A stretch of 64,000 nucleotides of DNA, from the NCBI RefSeq assembly GCF_042648145.1, contig NZ_JBHRWV010000009.1:186001-250000 (forward strand), in the 5' to 3' direction. Position 1 is the stretch's first letter. Each line of letters starts with the position of its first letter. The position numbers were made by a program, and so were the translations under genes. The notes beneath the pieces are model-generated. The model did not search any database, had not been told where the DNA came from, and saw nothing but the letters and a program-made list of their open reading frames with translations. This DNA comes from Salinicoccus sesuvii. Its GTDB lineage: Bacteria > Bacillota > Bacilli > Staphylococcales > Salinicoccaceae. Of the stretch, positions 1 through 8,588 are shown piece after piece.

Positions 1-1
1 T

Positions 2-481
2 GAAGAAGTGTTCAACAAAAAAATAATGCCGAGCGATCCAACCATCTACCTTGTGAATACAAACAAGACGGACGCTTCGCAAGCGCCTGAAGGATATGAA
101 AATTTAAAAATACTTCCTCATATCCCGGCTCTTCAGAAAAAGGAATACACCAAAGCTGACTATCTTGCGTTCAGGGAAACTGTCTTAAAAAAGCTCGAAG
201 ATATGGGACTGACGGACCTTAGGAAGCATATCGTTTCAGAATACATGCTCACTCCGCACGATATACAATCTCTCTACTTTTCAGACCATGGGGCGATATA
301 TGGTACGATATCCGATCGAAAAAAGAATAGAGGATTCAAGCATCCTAAAAAAGCAAAGGATATTTCCAATCTCTATTTTGTCGGCGGTACAGTTAATCCA
401 GGAGGCGGTATGCCGATGGTCACACTGAGTGGCCAACAAGTGGGTGCAATGATTGCAGATAGAGAAAGAAATGGAAAATGA
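2..481 (+). CDS. crtP: 4,4'-diaponeurosporene oxidase CrtP, C-terminal part (partial)
   Basis: This is the C-terminal ~160 residues of a phytoene-desaturase-superfamily flavoenzyme; the reading frame is open at the left edge, so the start lies outside the window. The closing FAD-contact segment (FVGGTVNPGGGMPMVTLSGQ) is the type seen in CrtP/CrtNb oxidases rather than in the CrtN desaturase, whose ending differs. CrtP oxidises the terminal methyl of 4,4'-diaponeurosporene in staphyloxanthin synthesis. It overlaps the start of a CrtQ glycosyltransferase by about 11 bases, matching the crtOPQMN order of Staphylococcus. CrtN cannot be fully excluded from this fragment. Confidence 0.78.
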   Translation, partial: EEVFNKKIMPSDPTIYLVNTNKTDASQAPEGYENLKILPHIPALQKKEYTKADYLAFRETVLKKLEDMGLTDLRKHIVSEYMLTPHDIQSLYFSDHGAIYGTISDRKKNRGFKHPKKAKDISNLYFVGGTVNPGGGMPMVTLSGQQVGAMIADRERNGK

Positions 482-1631
482 TATGATTTGGCATCTAGTC
501 TGGACGATACCTACTCTGATCTGTATGATTTCTGGCTGGATTGTTTTTGCCCGTCCACAACTCATTCAAAAAAAAACGGATCAAGGACGATGTGTTACTA
601 TCATCATCCCAGCACGCGATGAAGCACACAATCTTCCCAACCTGCTACGCAGCATAGATAAGCAACAAGGACTGACCGTTGAAGTGATTGTGGCAGACGA
701 CGGGTCGACCGATGGAACTCGAGATATTGCCCGTGAATTCAATGCAGAAGTCGTCGCAGTTCCAACAGGAGAATGGCGTGGTAAGAGTCATGCATGTCAT
801 CACGGTTCACAGTACGCACAGTACGATACATTTATATTCATGGATGCAGACACAGTTCTTTCAGATGAGACCTCACTGATGCGCATAATCGCCCAGTATC
901 GACATCAGAAAAATAGTGGTGTACTTTCAGTTCAGCCGTATCACCATACAGAGAAAACATATGAGACCTTTTCCGCACTTTTTAATATTGTTACCGTACT
1001 CGGCATGAACATATTTTCTCTCTTCAAAGAACGCGGACACACAGACTCCGTCTTTGGACCTTTTCTGATGACTAACCGCAATGATTACAGACTTACAGGC
1101 GGACATCGGAACGCCCGGGAGACTATAATAGAAGGCATGGGTATCCACCAAGGCTATCAAGACAAAGGTCTCCCTATCACATTATATATGGGGTATGGCG
1201 TATTGCATTTCAGGATGTATCCAGAAGGACTAGGCTCCGTCGTTAATGGATGGAAAAAACATATCGCAATTGGAGCTAGTAACGCTCAGCCTTGGGTTAT
1301 GATGATGATAATGATTTGGATTGGTGCAGGCATTACTTTGCCGATCTATATTATTGCGACTTGGTTCAGTAGTTTCGGCATGATTGGACTTCCTTTAGTT
1401 CTTTATCTCATATACGCCATTCAGTTCAAATGGATGTGCCAGCGCCTGATTCGCCTTCCTTGGCTCTTAGCATTGTTCTATCCCTTGTATATTCTCTTTT
1501 TCTTCCATGTTTACGGAGCTTCCTTCGTACGTGTCCATCTGTTCAAGAAAGTAGAATGGAAAGGGCGCGAAATAGACCTTAAGAAAAATGGACGACATTT
1601 TTCAGATAATAGGAAAGACGCAGAAGATTAG
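471..1631 (+). CDS. crtQ: 4,4'-diaponeurosporenoate glycosyltransferase CrtQ
   Basis: Family 2 glycosyltransferase of about 386 residues that glycosylates diaponeurosporenoate during staphyloxanthin-type pigment synthesis. An N-terminal membrane segment is followed by the nucleotide-binding motif VTIIIPARDE, a VIVADDGSTDGT motif and the metal-binding FMDADT. WRGKSHAC, LSVQPYH, FGPFLMTN and the tail VEWKGR all resemble S. aureus CrtQ. Three hydrophobic segments lie in the last 120 residues, consistent with membrane anchoring. ATG 471 is chosen over an in-frame TTG at 453 and ATG 483; none has a strong ribosome site, so translational coupling to crtP is likely. The last five codons (KDAED) lie inside the terminator hairpin. 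Confidence 0.86.
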   Translation: MENDMIWHLVWTIPTLICMISGWIVFARPQLIQKKTDQGRCVTIIIPARDEAHNLPNLLRSIDKQQGLTVEVIVADDGSTDGTRDIAREFNAEVVAVPTGEWRGKSHACHHGSQYAQYDTFIFMDADTVLSDETSLMRIIAQYRHQKNSGVLSVQPYHHTEKTYETFSALFNIVTVLGMNIFSLFKERGHTDSVFGPFLMTNRNDYRLTGGHRNARETIIEGMGIHQGYQDKGLPITLYMGYGVLHFRMYPEGLGSVVNGWKKHIAIGASNAQPWVMMMIMIWIGAGITLPIYIIATWFSSFGMIGLPLVLYLIYAIQFKWMCQRLIRLPWLLALFYPLYILFFFHVYGASFVRVHLFKKVEWKGREIDLKKNGRHFSDNRKDAED

Positions 1632-1646
1632 TCTTCTGCGTCTTTC
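1613..1646. terminator. Bidirectional terminator built into two convergent coding ends
   Basis: A perfect 15-bp inverted repeat (1613-1627 and 1632-1646) with the 4-base loop TTAG. The crtQ stop TAG (1629-1631) and the antiporter stop TAA (read 1630-1628 on minus) sit together in the loop. A T-rich stretch follows on the plus side. Confidence 0.85.
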
Positions 1647-3436
1647 TTATTATTCTTGACCTTATGTGCATCTTTAAGGACACCTATTATGCCATTTTCT
1701 GTATAACTCAGTTCACCAATAATCGTTTTAAACGTAGTATTCTTATTCTCGTCGATATGATAGAGCACAATATCGTCTTCTGTAATACTCCCGGAATCAG
1801 AAGCCTCCACTTCGGTTATTTCGTACTTGTCTATAAATTGGCTATACCAATAGTAGTTAAACGCGTCGTCGAAAAGTATATGGTGTCTGATGACTGGCTC
1901 TATTTTATCGCGAGCTCTTTCACTTTCTACAGGTGGCGGTAGCATACCTACATTTCTCAACCCGAATTCTTGTGAAAGTTCATTGAATGCGAGGTGGTTA
2001 AAAGTATAGGAGCGCGTTAGCAACAGACATTGCGTATACTCCGTAAGATCCACCCGGATACGCTCTTCCTTGGAAAGAAGATTACCTTCGAACGTTTCCA
2101 GTCCATAGTCTTGGGCTTTCTTTGTATCCGAATTTAAAAGATCTGAAATGAGCACTGGAATGTCGTGTTTCTTTAGTTTGTTTGCTAGAGCCAAGGAGAA
2201 TCTGTTCTCACCAAGAATGATGACCCCTGGTGGATTAGTACTAGAGAGCTTCAACCACTTGCTCAACGGCTTGAAGCTGAATCCGTAGATAACAACTGTT
2301 ACGAATACGAAACCGAAAGTAACAGGCACGATAAAGTCCGCCATAGGGACCTCTTCTCCAATGAACAGACTAGAAAAGAATTCTGCTACAGCGAGAGCAA
2401 CAATTCCTCTAGGTGCCACAAGAGATATAAAAGAGCGTTCTCTCAGAGATATTTCAGTATTGATGGTCGAGAGGAAGACATATAATGGCCGGACCACTAA
2501 AATCATGGTCACGCAGAAGATTACAAGTTGCCAATTGAGTACTTCACCCAGAACTTCTCGTGTCAGAGACGAAGTGATTAAAATAAAGACAGTTGAAAGC
2601 AGTATCAGAGTCATTTCCTCTATAAAATGATCCGATTCCTTGTAGATTAGACTATGATTTTTAAGCCGTGCCATAGCAAGACCAAAAATGGTCACAGCGA
2701 GCAGACCCGATTCATGAAGGATAGTGTGGCTAATGCTAAAGATCAGCAGTATAAAAATGAACTGGATCGGTGCCATCAAGTTTTGAGGAATGAAATCTCT
2801 CTTAATCAGCCATCTGAACAAATAAGAGGCACCAAGGCCAAGGATGAAAGCTACAGCAAAGCCAATGATGTAATCCATAAGGTAGGCGAGACCAAAACCT
2901 TCGTTTATAATCTGAAACATATAGAATGCAAAAAGAGCGAAAAGTGGACCGATTGGATCCACAATTATACTTTCCCATCTTAATATAGAATTCACCGAAT
3001 TTTTGACCTTAGCCTGCTTGAGTAGCGGCTGAATGACAGTAGGACCTGTCACTATGAACAGCCCTCCCATTACAAATGAAATGGACCACGGGAACCCTAG
3101 TATGAGATACATGGCTAAAGCTCCAAGTAGCCAAGACAATACTGCTCCGATAGTGATGATTCGGGTAACAGCTTTAGACACACCTGGAAGTTCTCTGTAG
3201 TCCAGATTGCTACTACCTTCAAACAGAATAATGGCTATAGCAAGTGACACGATTGTAGTGAATAGTTCACTACCTATCATTTCTTGCGGGTTGACCAGCT
3301 GCAGTCCTGGTCCGACGAGCAGTCCTACAATGGACATTACTACAATCGGTGGCCATTTAATCATTGCAGCGAGCCATTGGCTGAGTATCCCTAAACTGAT
3401 GAATATTACAATCACCAGTATTAATGGTATTTCCAT
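1628..3436 (-). CDS. CPA1-type Na+(K+)/H+ antiporter with C-terminal RCK domain
   Basis: 602-residue membrane protein of the monovalent cation:proton antiporter-1 family. Residues 1 to about 390 form roughly 12 hydrophobic segments, with family hallmarks FEGSSNLD, GGLFIVTGPTVIQPLL and WESIIVDPIGPL, the last holding the acidic ion-site residue. Residues from about 405 form a TrkA-N/RCK-like cytosolic domain (GVIILGENRF...VLISDLLNSD) that in relatives binds nucleotides and gates transport. It probably exports Na+ or K+ in exchange for protons, helping pH and salt homeostasis. It runs convergent to crtQ and downstream of usp and the SulP gene. Substrate preference cannot be read from the sequence. 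Confidence 0.82.
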   Translation of the reverse strand: MEIPLILVIVIFISLGILSQWLAAMIKWPPIVVMSIVGLLVGPGLQLVNPQEMIGSELFTTIVSLAIAIILFEGSSNLDYRELPGVSKAVTRIITIGAVLSWLLGALAMYLILGFPWSISFVMGGLFIVTGPTVIQPLLKQAKVKNSVNSILRWESIIVDPIGPLFALFAFYMFQIINEGFGLAYLMDYIIGFAVAFILGLGASYLFRWLIKRDFIPQNLMAPIQFIFILLIFSISHTILHESGLLAVTIFGLAMARLKNHSLIYKESDHFIEEMTLILLSTVFILITSSLTREVLGEVLNWQLVIFCVTMILVVRPLYVFLSTINTEISLRERSFISLVAPRGIVALAVAEFFSSLFIGEEVPMADFIVPVTFGFVFVTVVIYGFSFKPLSKWLKLSSTNPPGVIILGENRFSLALANKLKKHDIPVLISDLLNSDTKKAQDYGLETFEGNLLSKEERIRVDLTEYTQCLLLTRSYTFNHLAFNELSQEFGLRNVGMLPPPVESERARDKIEPVIRHHILFDDAFNYYWYSQFIDKYEITEVEASDSGSITEDDIVLYHIDENKNTTFKTIIGELSYTENGIIGVLKDAHKVKNNKKDAED

Positions 3437-3497
3437 GTTCGATTCACCCTTTCTTTAAAACATCGGCAGCAGGGTGCCGGGTGGGTATATAGATTTA

Positions 3498-3542
3498 TAA
3501 AAAGACAGAGCCGGCATCGTGTTCTCAATTCCGTCTCTGTCT
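3498..3542 (-). terminator. Terminator after the sulP-usp pair
   Basis: On the minus strand AGACAGAG, one mismatch, CGG pairs with CCG, mismatch, CTCTGTCT (arms 3531-3542 and 3503-3514), followed by a run of five T. It lies just past the usp stop and before the antiporter gene. Confidence 0.65.
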
Positions 3543-3556
3543 CCTACCCTTTTTTA

Positions 3557-3970
3557 TTACTTTACTATCATCACAGGAATATTCGCTCGTTTGGCAACCT
3601 TGTGGCTGACGCTGCCAAGCACCATTTCTTGGAGACTGTTGAGTCCTCTTGTACCCAGTAGCACTATGTCGAACGCACCAGAGTTGGCAACTTTGACAAC
3701 AGTTTCTTTAGGTTCTCCGTGCTCGAGAAGTGTTTCGTAGTGAATGTCGTTTTCATCAAAGAATCCAGTGATCTTTGCAAGCTTCTCGAGTCGTTCTCTT
3801 TCAAGACTCTTACTATTTGATCCGTGAAGCACATCTGCTTTGGAATCTGCATATCCGATAATATTGAGAATGGTGATTGTGGCACCTTCATGATAGAATT
3901 TTTTTGCTTCCTGGGCAGCTCTGTAGCTGTTTTCAGAACCGTCGGCTGCAAGCAAAATTGCTTTATACAT
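3557..3970 (-). CDS. Universal stress protein (UspA family)
   Basis: 137-residue single Usp domain. It begins MYKAILLAADGSENS, the conserved first strand with the ATP-contacting Asp, and ends with the nucleotide-binding signature GTRGLNSLQEMVLGSVS, matching G-2X-G-9X-G(S/T), so it is probably an ATP-binding Usp. Usp proteins are cytosolic stress-induced factors; the client is unknown here. The start is 12 bases past the stop of the upstream SulP transporter gene, so the two are likely co-transcribed. Some SulP transporters are fused to Usp domains, so a regulatory link is a reasonable inference. Confidence 0.88.
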   Translation of the reverse strand: MYKAILLAADGSENSYRAAQEAKKFYHEGATITILNIIGYADSKADVLHGSNSKSLERERLEKLAKITGFFDENDIHYETLLEHGEPKETVVKVANSGAFDIVLLGTRGLNSLQEMVLGSVSHKVAKRANIPVMIVK

Positions 3971-3982
3971 TCAAACTCCCCC

Positions 3983-5434
3983 TTATATCAGTTCTTCCTT
4001 ATTGACCATGCTGAGTTCGTTAATGATTTTACGGCTGTCCTTGTTGAGATTTCTAATGGAGACCCGATTCCCTTTGCGTTTCAGTTTGGTAACCATTGAA
4101 TCGATGGCATCAACACCCGAATCGTCCCAGATATGCGCATGGGTGAAATCAAGTTCGATTACTTTGTTCTCTTCATCAAGATTGATCTGATTCATCATCG
4201 TATCAACAGATGCAAAGAAAACCTGTCCGTTGAAACGATACCTTACTCCATTATCTCCCTCAGTTCTCTCAACTTCAACATTGGATATCTTTGTTGCAAA
4301 AAAGAGGGCACTCAAGATGACACCAGTGACGACACCGATGGCGAGATTATGTGTCATAAGTACGACTGCCACGGTTACAATCATGACTATCGCATCGGTT
4401 CTCGGTGCTCGGACCATGTATTTGAACGAACCCCAGTCGAATGTACCGATGGCAACCATCACCATGATACCTGCTAGAATCGGCATCGGTATTTGTACGA
4501 CCAGGTCACCGAGTACGATGATCAGGAAGATCAAAAAAGTCCCTGCAGTGAACGTCGAGAGTCTCGTTGTTGCACCTGATCCGACATTAATGATTGATTG
4601 GCCAATCATGGCACAACCACCCATACCACCAAAAAAGCTTGCAATGATATTCGATATGCCTTGCCCTCGAGATTCACGGTTTTTGCTACTGAAAGAATCT
4701 GTTGCGTCATCTACGATTTTCGCCGTCAGAAGACTTTCAACAAGGCCGACAATCGCCATGGAGACGGAGAATGGCAAAATGATTCTCAGGGTTTCGAGCG
4801 TATAAGGTACGTCTGGAACAATGAAGCTCGGCAATGAACGTTCAATTGTGCCAAGATCTCCTACCGTCCTGACTTCAGCCCCCATAAACATATAGATTGC
4901 TGTCAGCACGACAATCGCGATAAGTGGTGCCGGCAGTGCTTTGAATATACGCGGCAACAAGTAAACGATAAGCAATGTTAATGCAACATAAACATATGTG
5001 GTAATTGAAATCCCAAAAATATGCTCAATCTGAGCAGTGAATATTAGCACAGCGAGTGCGTTGACGAAACCAAGCATGACCGATTTTGGAATGAACTTCA
5101 TCAGTTTACCTATTTTGAGGATACCGAGGACAAGCTGGATTAGACCCATCAACAAAGTTGCAGCAAGCAGATATTCCACACCATACTCGCTGACTAAAGG
5201 CGTAACGAGCAGTGCAATCGCCCCGGTCGCTGCAGAAATCATTGCAGGACGGCCTCCAAGAAACGAAATCGATACGGCAATGACGAAAGATGCGTAGAGT
5301 CCGACCATCGGATCAACACCCGCGATGATCGAGAAGGCGATGGCTTCCGGAATCAGAGCCAGTGCAACAACAATACCCGCCAGTATATTGGTTTTTGGAT
5401 CAGTTAACCATTCTTTTTTTAAAGTATCTATCAT
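3983..5434 (-). CDS. SulP-family anion permease with STAS domain
   Basis: 483-residue SulP/SLC26 transporter. Residues 1 to about 380 hold 10-12 hydrophobic segments with the SulP pattern GLYASFVIAVSISFLGGRPAMISAATGAIALL; a C-terminal STAS domain (about 390-483, including VIELDFTHAHIWDDSGVDAID) follows. Relatives move sulfate, bicarbonate or dicarboxylates with Na+ or H+; the substrate is not certain and bicarbonate is as plausible as sulfate. AGGAG lies 7 bases before the ATG. It is first in an apparent operon with usp and divergent from the recombinase-like gene at 5548. Confidence 0.85.
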   Translation of the reverse strand: MIDTLKKEWLTDPKTNILAGIVVALALIPEAIAFSIIAGVDPMVGLYASFVIAVSISFLGGRPAMISAATGAIALLVTPLVSEYGVEYLLAATLLMGLIQLVLGILKIGKLMKFIPKSVMLGFVNALAVLIFTAQIEHIFGISITTYVYVALTLLIVYLLPRIFKALPAPLIAIVVLTAIYMFMGAEVRTVGDLGTIERSLPSFIVPDVPYTLETLRIILPFSVSMAIVGLVESLLTAKIVDDATDSFSSKNRESRGQGISNIIASFFGGMGGCAMIGQSIINVGSGATTRLSTFTAGTFLIFLIIVLGDLVVQIPMPILAGIMVMVAIGTFDWGSFKYMVRAPRTDAIVMIVTVAVVLMTHNLAIGVVTGVILSALFFATKISNVEVERTEGDNGVRYRFNGQVFFASVDTMMNQINLDEENKVIELDFTHAHIWDDSGVDAIDSMVTKLKRKGNRVSIRNLNKDSRKIINELSMVNKEELI

Positions 5435-5547
5435 TTTTTACGCTCCTATTTTATAATTCATAGAGTCTATTATAATTGCCAAAGTTTCATATGTATACCC
5501 CCTTTTGAGATTAACAATTCCCAGTTGAATGATTAGGAGTGTTTGAA

Positions 5548-6087
5548 ATGAAGTACGGATATGTCAGACCTGTTGAACTTAACGATTCAATCGAGCAGCA
5601 GAAGAAGATACTGCACACAACGGTCGATTATGTATATCAAGAAGCGCATGATAAGACTAAAAGAAGAGAGCAACTGGAATCTCTGATGTCTTCTATTCAA
5701 TCAGGCGATACATTATTTGTTACTGATTTTTTTATTCTTGCTGATTCTACAAAACAATTGGTAGATCTAATTAACGAAGCTATCAATAAAGGCGTGGTGA
5801 TTACTATCTTAAATAAGGAGCTCGTCATCGACTCTGAAAATACTTTTACTTTCAGACATTCACTTAATCTCATTTCAGAGTTCCAAAGCGATGTCGTCAA
5901 ATTCAGGACACGTCTCGGAATGAATGAAGCGGCTACTAAAGGAAAACAATTAGGCCGGCCGAAACGTAGTGATGATAATATTAAACAGGCAATTAAAATG
6001 TATATGTCTAAAGAATACACATTGGATGAAATTAAACAACAGACGAATATAAGCCGAGCAACACTCTACCGGCATCTCGATCTTTAA
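5548..6087 (+). CDS. Serine-recombinase-like protein lacking catalytic residues; probable DNA-binding regulator
   Basis: 179-residue protein with the architecture of small resolvase/invertases: N-terminal fold (MKYGYVR...IEQQKKIL), long E-helix (EFQSDVVKFRTRLGMNEAATKGKQLGRPKR, residues about 111-140) and a C-terminal Hin-type helix-turn-helix (YTLDEIKQQTNISRATLYRHL). The catalytic serine position (YARVS in active enzymes) reads YVRPV, giving Val9, and the conserved DRLGR motif reads DFFIL, so both the nucleophile and catalytic arginines are missing. It should bind DNA without recombining it. ATG 5548 has AGGAG 8 bases upstream, preferred to the GTG at 5539 that overlaps that site. It is monocistronic, with a strong terminator behind it. 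Confidence 0.8.
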   Translation: MKYGYVRPVELNDSIEQQKKILHTTVDYVYQEAHDKTKRREQLESLMSSIQSGDTLFVTDFFILADSTKQLVDLINEAINKGVVITILNKELVIDSENTFTFRHSLNLISEFQSDVVKFRTRLGMNEAATKGKQLGRPKRSDDNIKQAIKMYMSKEYTLDEIKQQTNISRATLYRHLDL

Positions 6088-6090
6088 ATA

Positions 6091-6125
6091 AAAACATGCG
6101 CGGGCACGAACCCCGCGCATGTTTT
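6091..6125. terminator. Rho-independent terminator, bidirectional
   Basis: Perfect 14-bp stem AAAACATGCGCGGG / CCCGCGCATGTTTT with a 7-base loop, immediately after the recombinase-like gene. Confidence 0.9.
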
Positions 6126-6126
6126 T

Positions 6127-6486
6127 ATACGTAAACCAACAGATAACGGTACGCTTACTTTTACGTTTCCACCTTGTACAATATGATCAATTCGATCTAC
6201 ACAGAAGACCGCCTTTCGACCTCGGTAGAATGTAATATCCTAAGATGACCTAGTATATTAAGGGGCGGCACACAAAGATTTGCCTGCATACTCGATTATA
6301 CTTACTTTCCTAAGAACAGCGAATCTAATGGCTATGAGCGATTCTCCCATCAAGTGAATCGATATTTGAGGCGACTACACTGCCCAAAGTATGACGGCTT
6401 TAATCACATATCAAATCAATATCTTTGGCATAAAGCAGTATGAGCTCTACAATAGACATGAACGTACTTAAATGGAGGTAAATCAC
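6127..6486. other. 360-bp spacer without a recognised gene
   Basis: No coding frame with a ribosome site was seen. A small inverted repeat CGATTC...GAATCG lies near 6339-6361. The promoter of the downstream oxidoreductase presumably lies here, but no clear -35/-10 pair was found. Confidence 0.5.
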
Positions 6487-7482
6487 ATGAAAAATGAACA
6501 GATCGTCCTTGCGAAAAGACCGGAAGGTGTACCTGGAGATGACGTTTTCCGCTTTGAAGATACCGAGGTCAAGCAACCAGCTGAAGGAGAAGTGCTGATT
6601 AAAGCTTTGTATGTCTCTGTTGACCCTTATATGCGTGGACGGATGTCCGATGCTAAATCATATGTCGCACCTTATGAACTGGATAAACCGCTCGAAGGTC
6701 ACATCGTCGGAGAAATTGTAGAATCAAAAGACAATGATTTCGAAGAAGGAGATTACGTTGTTGGGGTGCTTCCATGGCAACGTTATATCGCCGTTGCAAC
6801 GAATCGCGTTACAAAAATACAGAATACAGATGTGCCGCTTCACCTTTACTTGAGCACACTCGGTATGACTGGACAAACGGCTTACCACGGACTATTGAAG
6901 ATAGGACAGCCTAAAGAGGGGGAGACGGTTGTCGTTTCAGCCGCCTCAGGTGCTGTTGGGTCTGTAGTCGGTCAGATTGCGAAGATAAAAGGGGCAAGAG
7001 TCGTTGGCATTGCCGGTGGCGATGAAAAAGTGAAATACCTAACTGAAACACTCGGCTTCGATGCAGGCATCGACTACAAGTCGAATGATTTTGCGGCCTC
7101 CTTTGAAGCTGCAGTACCAGACGGCGTCGACGTCTACTTTGAGAATGTCGGCGGAGAAGTCTCTGATGTCGTTCTTAAACACCTCAATACTTTTGCACGC
7201 GTACCTGTATGCGGTACAATTTCTAGCTACAATAATACAGGAGAAGATATTGGCCAACGTGTCCAAGGCATACTTGTAAAGACACAAGCCTTGATGCAAG
7301 GTTTTGTCATCGGCAACTACAAGGATGATTTCCAAGCGGCTGGAAAAGAACTTGCTGAATGGGTTCGTAACGATAAAATCCACACAGAAGTTTCAGTGGA
7401 AGAAGGATTCGAAAACATACCAAAAGCTTTCCGTGACCTCTTCGAAGGTAAAAACTTTGGCAAACAAGTTGTAAAAATATAA
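6487..7482 (+). CDS. NADP-dependent zinc-independent oxidoreductase (MDR family, CurA/PTGR-like)
   Basis: 331-residue medium-chain dehydrogenase/reductase of the zinc-free prostaglandin-reductase/CurA type, which reduces double bonds of enones or short ketones with NADPH. Typical features are YVSVDPYMRGRMSD near the N-terminus, GMTGQTAYHGLLKIGQPKEG, the nucleotide-binding AASGAVGSVVGQIAKIKG and VDVYFENVGGEV. Zinc-ligand cysteines are absent. ATG 6487 is preferred to ATG 6472 because GGAGG (6474-6478) sits at proper distance only from 6487. It stands alone between terminators, facing an aldo/keto reductase. The natural substrate is unknown; detoxification of reactive carbonyls is a guess. Confidence 0.87.
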   Translation: MKNEQIVLAKRPEGVPGDDVFRFEDTEVKQPAEGEVLIKALYVSVDPYMRGRMSDAKSYVAPYELDKPLEGHIVGEIVESKDNDFEEGDYVVGVLPWQRYIAVATNRVTKIQNTDVPLHLYLSTLGMTGQTAYHGLLKIGQPKEGETVVVSAASGAVGSVVGQIAKIKGARVVGIAGGDEKVKYLTETLGFDAGIDYKSNDFAASFEAAVPDGVDVYFENVGGEVSDVVLKHLNTFARVPVCGTISSYNNTGEDIGQRVQGILVKTQALMQGFVIGNYKDDFQAAGKELAEWVRNDKIHTEVSVEEGFENIPKAFRDLFEGKNFGKQVVKI

Positions 7483-7490
7483 ATATGCCA

Positions 7491-7534
7491 TATAAAAGAA
7501 GCCTCGGATGATACCATCCGAGGCTTCTTTTATA
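7491..7534. terminator. Bidirectional terminator between convergent oxidoreductases
   Basis: Perfect 20-bp stem (7491-7510 with 7515-7534) around the loop ATAC; A-rich on the left and T-rich on the right, so it can work in both directions. Confidence 0.92.
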
Positions 7535-7567
7535 CTATCCGTTTAGCATCGAGACCATAAAGAATGA

Positions 7568-8500
7568 TTAGGAAAATATTTCATCGATTCTCTTGATTTC
7601 CGATTCAGTCAGCTCGATTTCAGCGGCCCTCATGTTGGAACGGATTTGTTCACCATTTTTAGCGCCTGGTATCAAAAGATCTATTGAAGGGCGGGTAAGG
7701 TAGAATGCGAGCACAATATGCGCGACTGCTTCACCTTTATCTTCTGCTATCTTTTTAAGTTCGTCGACTTTTCTCAAGTTTTCCTTGAACTGTTCCTCCT
7801 TATAGAAGGGAAGATCTGCTCTCAAATCTTCAAATTTGGTATTTTCATCATACTTTCCTGCTAGTAGACCTGCAGCCAGTGGGAAGTAGGGAACAAAGGT
7901 GATCTGATTTTCCGCTGTATATTCGAGCAGATCTTTCTCTGCCGAACGATCAAACAGATTATATTGTCCTTGGTAAACATCCACATGTCCATTACTATTG
8001 GCTTCTCGCAACTGTTCAATGGAGAAGTTGGATACTCCGATTGAGCGTATTTTACCTTGTGACTTCAATTCAGCCAAAACTTCTACTGCTTCATCCTTCG
8101 GCGTGTCTTCATCAGGAAAATGGATATAGAAAAGATCGATGTAGTCGGTCTGCAGTCTTTTAAGTGCATCTTCTACAGATTGTCTTAAAAATTCCGGAGA
8201 GTTGTCGAAATACTGTTCGCCTGACTCATCAAATGCATGTGCCGCTTTTGTAGCTATGACGATGTCTTCACGATTGTATTCCTTGACGACTTCACCAACC
8301 AGTTCTTCGGAACGTTCCGGTCCGTATATATAGGCTGTATCGATCAAAGTGACACCTGCATCAATTGCATCCCTGACGACCTGACGACCTGACGCTTCAT
8401 CGAGATTCTGATACAGATTATGACCGCCGACTGCGTTTGCACCTAGAGCAATGGGATGAACCTTGATGCCTGACTTTCCAAGTTCAGTAAAACCTGCCAT
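7568..8500 (-). CDS. Aldo/keto reductase
   Basis: 310-residue TIM-barrel aldo/keto reductase, NADPH-dependent. The catalytic tetrad can be placed: Asp in LIDTAYIYG with the Tyr of that motif, Lys in VIATKAA, and the His-equivalent region DLFYIHFPDED. The cofactor-binding end reads LIPGAKNGEQIRSN. The length is typical. A GGGAG ribosome site precedes the ATG. It is monocistronic and converges with the CurA-like oxidoreductase; the substrate is not predictable. Confidence 0.88.
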   Translation of the reverse strand: MAGFTELGKSGIKVHPIALGANAVGGHNLYQNLDEASGRQVVRDAIDAGVTLIDTAYIYGPERSEELVGEVVKEYNREDIVIATKAAHAFDESGEQYFDNSPEFLRQSVEDALKRLQTDYIDLFYIHFPDEDTPKDEAVEVLAELKSQGKIRSIGVSNFSIEQLREANSNGHVDVYQGQYNLFDRSAEKDLLEYTAENQITFVPYFPLAAGLLAGKYDENTKFEDLRADLPFYKEEQFKENLRKVDELKKIAEDKGEAVAHIVLAFYLTRPSIDLLIPGAKNGEQIRSNMRAAEIELTESEIKRIDEIFS

Positions 8501-8588
8501 GATTAAAACTCCCTTTCTATAAGTGGTTCATTCTAATCATATCTTTTTACTCAAGTTCATGACAAACCAGTTGCTTACCAGAGCCGAC

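Noticed and set aside
223..232. GAAGCATATC, identical to the core of the S. aureus SCC attachment site
   Set aside because: It lies inside the crtP coding region, on the opposite strand to the rlmH site, and the following bases do not match; a chance hit.
4230..4805. A 191-codon open frame antisense to the SulP gene
   Set aside because: The opposite strand has a clear full-length SulP/STAS protein; this frame has no family resemblance and no good ribosome site.
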